Part shown: positions 12,483 through 17,558 of the stretch, in pieces
Layout: each line of letters opens with the position of its first letter
Position numbering within the stretch: the stretch's first letter is position 1
NCBI GenBank assembly: GCA_009705865.1
Contig: WLSJ01000018.1
Span: forward strand, 1-17,558
Length of the DNA: 17,558 nucleotides
From: Actinomycetota bacterium
GTDB taxonomy: Bacteria > Actinomycetota > Acidimicrobiia > Acidimicrobiales > Ilumatobacteraceae
Direction: 5' to 3'
Position numbers and translations under genes: made by a program
The notes under the pieces: model-generated
Databases searched by the model: none
What the model was told of the DNA's origin: nothing
The model's input: the letters and a program-made list of their open reading frames with translations, nothing else

Positions 12483-14431
12483 TTGTAGCTCCGAGTCGCG
12501 AGGTGAACAGCTTCGAATTCGAGCGGTTCAACGTTCAGGTTTGGTGTCATTGGGTCGCCGCCCCATTGCCATGCGGCAACGTGGCAGTAGTTCTCATCAT
12601 CACGAAGTGCTTCGCCTTCGTCTGTCTGGTATTCAGAACGAAAGTGGCCGCCGCAGCTTTCTTTGCGGTCAAGCGCATCACGACACATGAGCATGCCCAA
12701 CTGGAAGAAATCGTCAACACGACCAGCTTTTTCAAGCGTTTGGTTCATGTTGTCGCCCTCACCGGTGACACGAAGGTCGGTCTTGAATTCTTGATACAAC
12801 GCAGGAAGAAGTTCCAACGCTTTTTTCAAACCTTCTTCGGTCCGTTCCATTCCGCAGTAATCCCAAATGATTTTTCCGAGTTCACGATGGAAGTAATCAG
12901 GTGACTTTGTTCCGTTGATTGCAAGGTACGCGTTGAAGCGCTCACGAGCTGCTTCTTCAGCAGCCTTGAACTCAGGATGATCAATGCCAGGCATTGGCTT
13001 GTTCAACAACGGAGCAAGTCCGTTTCCGATTGTGTACGGCAATACGAAGTACCCATCTGAGAGACCTTGCATCAGTGCTGATGCGCCAAGACGGTTAGCA
13101 CCATGGTCAGAGAAGTTCGCTTCGCCCGCTGCGTACAAACCAGGAATGTTTGTTTGCAATTCGTAGTCAACCCACAAACCACCCATTGTGTAATGGCTGG
13201 CTGGGTAAATACGCATTGGTGTTTCGTATGGATTTTCTCCGGCGATACGTTCATACATTTCAAACAAGTTGCCGTAGCGCTCTTGCACCACGTCGTGACC
13301 GAGACGCTCGATTGCTTCGGAGAAGTCAAGGTAGACGCCGTTCTTCTTTGGTCCGACTCCTTGACCTTTGTCAACAAGACGCTTTGCCGCACGAGATGAA
13401 ATGTCACGTGGGGCCAAGTTTCCGAATGACGGATACAAACGCTCGAGGTAATAGTCGCGTTCTTCTTCTGGAATATCACGAGCAAGTCGTGTCTCGTTCG
13501 GGTTAACAGGCACCCATACACGACCGTCGTTACGCAATGATTCTGACATCAACGTGAGTTTTGACTGACTGTCATCACTTTGCGGAATGCATGTTGGGTG
13601 AATTTGTGTGTAGCACGGGTTCGCAAACAATGCGCCTTTGCGGTGTGCTCGCCATGCTGCAGTGACGTTGCACGCCATTGCATTTGTTGACAAAAAGAAC
13701 GCGTTTCCGTATCCGCCTGTTGCCAACACAACTGCATGTGCAGCATGTGATGTGATTTCACCAGTGACAAGATCGCGGACAACAATGCCCGATGCACGGC
13801 CGTCAATAACAACAATGTCAATCAATTCTGAGCGGTTGTACAAACTGATGCCACCAAGTCCCACTTGGCGTGAGAACTGCTGATACGCACCGAGCAGCAA
13901 TTGCTGACCAGTTTGACCACGAGCATAAAAAGTACGACTGACCTGAGCTCCACCAAATGAACGGTTGTCTAAGAGACCACCGTATTCACGGGCAAACGGC
14001 ACACCTTGGGCCACCATTTGGTCAATGATGTCAACGCTAACTTGTGCCAAACGATGCACGTTTGCTTCACGCGCACGGAAGTCGCCACCCTTGACGGTGT
14101 CGTAGAACAAACGGTGAACACTGTCGCCGTCGCCCTTGTAATTCTTTGCACCGTTGATGCCGCCTTGAGCAGCAATGGAGTGAGCACGACGTGCAGAGTC
14201 ATGAAACGTGAACGCATCGACTTGATAACCGAGTTCGGCAAGAGTTGCTGCGGCTGATGCACCAGCAAGACCAGTACCGACCACAATGACTTTGAATTTG
14301 CGTTTGTTGTTGGGGTTCACCAACTTCATGTTTTCTTTGTAGTTATCCCATTTGTCGGCAACAGGGCCATCAGGAATTTTGCTGTCAAGCTTGACCGTGT
14401 TCTTTGCGAACAGTTCATCAGTGAGAGTCAT
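12479..14431 (-). CDS. sdhA: Succinate dehydrogenase flavoprotein subunit
   Basis: A 650-residue flavoprotein. The dinucleotide fold is VIVVGTGLAGASAA (residues 48-61). The FAD-linking histidine is H84 in HSIAAQGGIN. Substrate and catalytic residues seen are H278 (HPT), R342 (PRDISSRA), H413 (SHYTMGG) and R447 (GANRLGA). It oxidises succinate to fumarate on the cytoplasmic face. Length and text match the type-B enzymes of Actinobacteria and Bacteroidota (mycobacterial Sdh1) rather than the proteobacterial SdhA. It starts 31 bp after sdhC; the ribosome site is weak (a purine-rich AAGAAGAAAGA about ten bases upstream). Confidence 0.97.
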   Translation of the reverse strand: MTLTDELFAKNTVKLDSKIPDGPVADKWDNYKENMKLVNPNNKRKFKVIVVGTGLAGASAAATLAELGYQVDAFTFHDSARRAHSIAAQGGINGAKNYKGDGDSVHRLFYDTVKGGDFRAREANVHRLAQVSVDIIDQMVAQGVPFAREYGGLLDNRSFGGAQVSRTFYARGQTGQQLLLGAYQQFSRQVGLGGISLYNRSELIDIVVIDGRASGIVVRDLVTGEITSHAAHAVVLATGGYGNAFFLSTNAMACNVTAAWRAHRKGALFANPCYTQIHPTCIPQSDDSQSKLTLMSESLRNDGRVWVPVNPNETRLARDIPEEERDYYLERLYPSFGNLAPRDISSRAAKRLVDKGQGVGPKKNGVYLDFSEAIERLGHDVVQERYGNLFEMYERIAGENPYETPMRIYPASHYTMGGLWVDYELQTNIPGLYAAGEANFSDHGANRLGASALMQGLSDGYFVLPYTIGNGLAPLLNKPMPGIDHPEFKAAEEAARERFNAYLAINGTKSPDYFHRELGKIIWDYCGMERTEEGLKKALELLPALYQEFKTDLRVTGEGDNMNQTLEKAGRVDDFFQLGMLMCRDALDRKESCGGHFRSEYQTDEGEALRDDENYCHVAAWQWGGDPMTPNLNVEPLEFEAVHLATRSYK

Positions 14432-14462
14432 GATCGTGTCTTTCTTCTTCGAGGCGTGTCGG

Positions 14463-15242
14463 TCAGCCGACGATGCCAGCCATTACAGCGATAGGGAATG
14501 AAACGTTGCCGAGAACGACAATTGCGGCAAAGCCAGTAGCAAATCCACGGCGCCAGGTATTAAAACGCGGGTTATTCCAACCAAGTGACTGGAAAATGCT
14601 CCACGTGCCGTGGAACAAGTGAATGCCCAACAAGATGTTTGCAACGACATAGAACAAGGCAACTGGAGTGCGATCAAACGAATGCACGACGCTGGCATAG
14701 ACCGACTTCACAGATTCTTCATCGCCTGAATGCGTGATCATTTCGCCCACGTGCGAGTTCACAACACCAAAGGTCAGGTCGAGAAGGTGCCAGACAAGAA
14801 ACGCCAGAACAATGATTCCGGACCAGCGCATGGTGCGGCTAGCGAAATTGGCAATTTGGTAATCACGCTTGCTCTGGTATTTCACAGGTCGAGCGTGGCG
14901 ATTGAGGCGAGTCAACGACCATGCCGCATGTAAATGAAGAAACAGCATGGAAATGAGGCCGCCACGAAGAATCCAGAGAACCCATCCTTTTGGCGCCAGT
15001 GGATACAGCAATGTCTGGAGGAAATGGGCGTAGTGATCAAGATCTGCTGCACCCATGTACATCTTGAGGTTCCCGATCATATGGAAGAGGACAAAACCCA
15101 TCATGGCGATGCCCGTGATGCCCATGACGTACTTCTTGCCCACCGCGGTGGAATAGAGGTCGAGAAGAAATGGGCGCTTCTTTCGCTTATGGGTAGCGGT
15201 GCCCGTGACCGGGCCGCGTTGAGATGTAACTGCTTGTGCCAT
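14463..15242 (-). CDS. sdhC: Succinate dehydrogenase cytochrome b subunit
   Basis: A 259-residue membrane anchor with five predicted helices (about 37-57, 87-109, 141-162, 193-213, 235-256). Histidines in helices suited to bind two b hemes are H54, H103/H105, H152 and H208/H211. This single di-heme subunit without SdhD is the type-B (b558) architecture, which usually reduces menaquinone. The start at 15242 was chosen because the protein then begins MAQAVTSQRG, directly before the conserved region, with GGAG ten bases upstream. An in-frame ATG at 15353 would add 37 residues rich in Pro, Arg and Leu that look unlike the family. First gene of sdhCAB. Confidence 0.93.
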   Translation of the reverse strand: MAQAVTSQRGPVTGTATHKRKKRPFLLDLYSTAVGKKYVMGITGIAMMGFVLFHMIGNLKMYMGAADLDHYAHFLQTLLYPLAPKGWVLWILRGGLISMLFLHLHAAWSLTRLNRHARPVKYQSKRDYQIANFASRTMRWSGIIVLAFLVWHLLDLTFGVVNSHVGEMITHSGDEESVKSVYASVVHSFDRTPVALFYVVANILLGIHLFHGTWSIFQSLGWNNPRFNTWRRGFATGFAAIVVLGNVSFPIAVMAGIVG

Positions 15243-15262
15243 ATAAAAAGGTCTCCCTGCGG

Positions 15263-15290
15263 GCCGGACTGGCCGGCTGTGCAAATGCAC
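15263..15290 (-). other. Two inverted repeats in the sdhC leader
   Basis: GCCGG and CCGGC (15263-15267, 15273-15277) form a 5-bp GC stem with a 5-nt loop, just upstream of the sdhC ribosome site. GTGCAAATGCAC (15279-15290) has 5-bp arms. Possible mRNA hairpin or operator; weak evidence. Confidence 0.3.
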
Positions 15291-15346
15291 TTGAAACGGT
15301 AGCCCGAGAGAGCCCCGAGGGCACAACTTGACCATTTCGCTCTTGA

Positions 15347-15361
15347 GTGTCATTTTTCACT
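15347..15361. promoter_or_regulatory. CRP-like binding site between sdhC and hppA
   Basis: The plus strand reads GTGTCATTTTTCACT. It fits the mycobacterial CRP pattern GTGNNANNNNNCACA at seven of eight fixed positions, and the AGTG/CACT arms (15346-15361) are symmetric. It sits 104 bp upstream of the sdhC start and 71 bp upstream of hppA. I could not place confident -35/-10 elements for either gene in this 190-bp region, though TTGACC at 15328-15333 is a possible -35 for hppA. Confidence 0.4.
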
Positions 15362-15432
15362 ACTGTTGCGATGTTCCATACAGCGGGCGTCTGAAAGTCA
15401 GAGCGCCCCAGAACTTGCCAGGAGACAATTAA

Positions 15433-17558
15433 GTGTCAGGATTATTTGCTGCCGAAGGTGGCTATCAAGAGTTCGTACTCAAGGGCGGAGAATGGGCGGT
15501 GTTGTGGCTTTCAGCTGCTTCAGCCATCCTTGCTATCGCTGTTGGGTTCTATCTCGCCCGTTTAGTCATGGCTGCCGACGAAGGCACGCCAAAGATGAAA
15601 GAAATTGCACTCGCAATTCAAGAAGGTGCACTCGCCTACTTGAAGCGCCAGTTCAAGACAATCATCATGATTTTGGTTCCACTTGCAATCATTGTGTTCA
15701 TCACATCAAAGGCAATCTCACATGAGACCGCTTCTGGTGCCATCGTTCATGACCTTTCGTTCGGACAAGCCGGCCTGTGGCGCACACTTGCGTTCATTCT
15801 CGGATGTGCAGCGTCTGGTTTCACCGGTTACATCGGAATGACATTGGCGACGCGCGGAAACGTTCGTACAGCTGCTGCTGCTCTGACTGGTTCAATGCCA
15901 GACGCTCTCACCGTTGCATTCCGCACCGGTGGTGTTGCCGGAATGTTCACCGTTGGTCTCGGACTCAGCGGTGCTACAGCAATCATCATGATTTTCCAGA
16001 ACACATCAAGCGTCATTCTTGTTGGATTCGGTTTTGGTGGATCACTTCTTGCATTGTTCTTGCGCGTTGGTGGAGGAATCTTCACGAAAGCTGCAGACGT
16101 TGGTGCTGACCTCGTTGGAAAAGTTGAAGCAGGAATTCCTGAAGACGACCCACGTAACCCAGCAACAATCGCAGACAACGTTGGCGACAACGTTGGCGAC
16201 TGTGCCGGAATGGCAGCTGACCTCTTCGAGTCATACGAAGTAACACTTGTTGCTTCCATCATTCTTGGTGTTGCAGCATTCAACTCAATTGGTCTTAACC
16301 CAGCAATGGGACTTGTGTTCCCGCTTGCAGCTCGCGCTATCGGCGTAATCGCATCAATCTTTGGTGTGTTCGCTGTGAAGGCAAAGCCAGACGAAACAGA
16401 CGCACTCAAGCCAATCAACAAGGGCTTCCTTGTAGCTGGTGTACTTACTCTTGCCGGAACTCTTGCATTGTCACTGACCTATGTCGGCAACGACAAAGGT
16501 GTCGCTGGCGAAGGTGTCAAGTTGATGAGCGGAGCCGGTTGGCGAGTATTCGGTGCAGTTGCAGTTGGTCTGCTTCTTGCACAACTTGTTAGTCGTCTCA
16601 CCGAGTACTACACAGCAACTCATCATGGTCCAGTAAAAGAAATTGCTGAATCAGCAGAGACTGGTCCTGCAACAGCAATTCTTTCGGGTACTGCATTTGG
16701 TCTTGAATCAAGTGTGTACGCAGTTCTCGCAATTGCAATTGCAATTGGTGTGGCATTGGCACTTGGCGGCGGAAACCTTACGTTCTCGCTCTACCTCGTT
16801 GCATTGTGCGGAATGGGAATGCTCGCAACTACAGGCGTCATCGTGTCGGAAGATACGTTTGGTCCGGTATCAGATAACGCTGCAGGTATTGCAGAAATGT
16901 CTGGCGAGTTCCACGGCGAACCACAAAAGATCATGGTTGCTCTCGACGCAGTCGGTAACACCACTAAGGCAGTAACAAAGGGCTTTGCAATTGGTTCAGC
17001 AGTTATTGCTGCTGTTGCGTTGTTCGCTTCGTTCATCGAAACAGCTGGTGCTGAATTGCTGATCAAGGCCGAGAACTTGGCAGACGGAGTTTTCAAGGCT
17101 CCTGAGCTTGCAATCAACGTTGCAGATCCGAAGATCTTCATTGGTCTTTTAATCGGTGGCTCGGTGCCGTTCTTGTTCTCAGCACTTTCAATTCGCGCCG
17201 TTGGCCGCACAGCTGGTGTTGTTGTTCAAGAAGTTCGTCGTCAGTTCGCTGACGGAATGATCATGGCCGGCACAAAGAAGCCAGAGTACGGCCCCGTCAT
17301 TGACATCTGTACAGAAGCTTCACTTCGTGAATTGGCTACACCTGCACTTCTTGCAGTGTTGACTCCAGTCATCGTTGGATTCGGAATTGGTTGGCAAGCA
17401 CTTGGTGGATTCCTTGCTGCTGTCATCTTGACTGGCCAGCTCATGGCGAACTACCTCAGCAATGCTGGTGGTGCATGGGACAACGCAAAGAAGTACATCG
17501 AAGACGGCAACCACGGCGGTAAGGGCTCAGAGCCATACAAGGCCGCTGTTATTGCTGA
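15433..17558 (+). CDS. hppA: Membrane proton-pumping pyrophosphatase (cut by right edge)
   Basis: An open frame of 708 codons running off the right edge. It hydrolyses pyrophosphate and pumps protons. The substrate-binding core is DVGADLVGKVE (residues 222-232), then EDDPRNPATIADNVGDNVGD (237-256). EYYTATHHGPV, GVIVSEDTFGPVSDNA and GGAWDNAKKYIE are also typical. GNTTKAVTKG gives K512 and T515, the pair that marks K+-independent pumps (K+-dependent ones have Ala and Gly), so H+ transport without K+ activation is predicted. The protein is strongly hydrophobic, as expected for 16 helices. The start is GTG 15433, with AGGAG eight bases upstream. About 40-60 residues appear to be missing at the C-terminus. 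It is divergent from sdhCAB. Confidence 0.96.
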   Translation, partial: MSGLFAAEGGYQEFVLKGGEWAVLWLSAASAILAIAVGFYLARLVMAADEGTPKMKEIALAIQEGALAYLKRQFKTIIMILVPLAIIVFITSKAISHETASGAIVHDLSFGQAGLWRTLAFILGCAASGFTGYIGMTLATRGNVRTAAAALTGSMPDALTVAFRTGGVAGMFTVGLGLSGATAIIMIFQNTSSVILVGFGFGGSLLALFLRVGGGIFTKAADVGADLVGKVEAGIPEDDPRNPATIADNVGDNVGDCAGMAADLFESYEVTLVASIILGVAAFNSIGLNPAMGLVFPLAARAIGVIASIFGVFAVKAKPDETDALKPINKGFLVAGVLTLAGTLALSLTYVGNDKGVAGEGVKLMSGAGWRVFGAVAVGLLLAQLVSRLTEYYTATHHGPVKEIAESAETGPATAILSGTAFGLESSVYAVLAIAIAIGVALALGGGNLTFSLYLVALCGMGMLATTGVIVSEDTFGPVSDNAAGIAEMSGEFHGEPQKIMVALDAVGNTTKAVTKGFAIGSAVIAAVALFASFIETAGAELLIKAENLADGVFKAPELAINVADPKIFIGLLIGGSVPFLFSALSIRAVGRTAGVVVQEVRRQFADGMIMAGTKKPEYGPVIDICTEASLRELATPALLAVLTPVIVGFGIGWQALGGFLAAVILTGQLMANYLSNAGGAWDNAKKYIEDGNHGGKGSEPYKAAVIA

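Noticed and set aside
16168..16200. Direct repeat in hppA (GACAACGTTGGC twice)
   Set aside because: It encodes the conserved DNVGDNVGD motif of the family, so the repeat is explained by protein function.
15828..16421. A 197-codon open frame on the minus strand within hppA
   Set aside because: It lies entirely opposite the catalytic core of hppA, whose motifs are unmistakable; its Ser/Ala/Pro/Thr-rich text is typical of an antisense shadow.
16729..16746. Tandem repeat GCAATT three times
   Set aside because: It encodes Ala-Ile-Ala-Ile-Ala-Ile in a membrane helix of hppA; only three units and fully coding, so no phase-variation claim.

Overview
The window looks like part of an actinomycetotal (high-GC Gram-positive phylum) chromosome of intermediate GC. 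It encodes two WhiB-family Fe-S regulators, a SenX3/RegX3-type two-component pair, a mycobacterial Sdh1-like succinate dehydrogenase and an actinobacterial AAA+/VWA pair. The moderate GC and the style of the first WhiB suggest a planktonic Acidimicrobiia-like lineage; this is an impression, not a demonstrated placement. Most genes are core metabolism and regulation. I see no mobile element, CRISPR array, tRNA or rRNA.

Left third (1-5667, all minus strand): a phosphate module. In transcription order it is a small unknown gene, ppk (polyphosphate kinase), phoU, senX3, regX3, and an MFS transporter cut by the left edge. The phoU promoter carries GTTCA direct repeats on an 11-bp period, the layout of actinobacterial PHO boxes, between a good -35 and -10. 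Weaker versions lie upstream of ppk and of the small gene, so the block may be a RegX3-controlled polyphosphate/phosphate regulon.

Middle (5668-7642): four short genes in alternating orientation: whiB (+), tatA (-), a glutamate formiminotransferase-like gene (+) and a second, WhmD/WhiB2-like whiB (-). The two convergent pairs nearly touch or overlap at their 3' ends. Both whiB upstream regions hold perfect inverted repeats: 15-bp and 17-bp ones before the first, and an 18-bp palindrome filling the -35/-10 spacer before the second.

Centre-right (7643-11657): a MoxR/ChlI-like AAA+ ATPase and a VWA-domain protein, both minus strand, separated by a class III nucleotidyl cyclase gene on the plus strand. 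The cyclase has all the canonical residues for ATP cyclisation. It converges on the AAA gene with 2 bp between stops and diverges from the VWA gene across 35 bp that contain a perfect 13-bp inverted repeat.

Right (11706-17558): sdhCAB (minus), encoding a type-B succinate dehydrogenase with a single five-helix cytochrome b subunit, directly upstream of the AAA gene. Divergent from it is hppA, a membrane H+-pyrophosphatase of the K+-independent type, cut by the right edge. A CRP-like inverted repeat lies in the sdhC/hppA intergenic region.

The most interesting hypotheses are that the AAA+/VWA pair services the adjacent succinate dehydrogenase, as RavA-ViaA acts on respiratory Fe-S flavoproteins in E. 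coli, with a cAMP-producing gene nested between its parts, and that there is a compact PHO-box regulon including an undescribed 88-residue protein.
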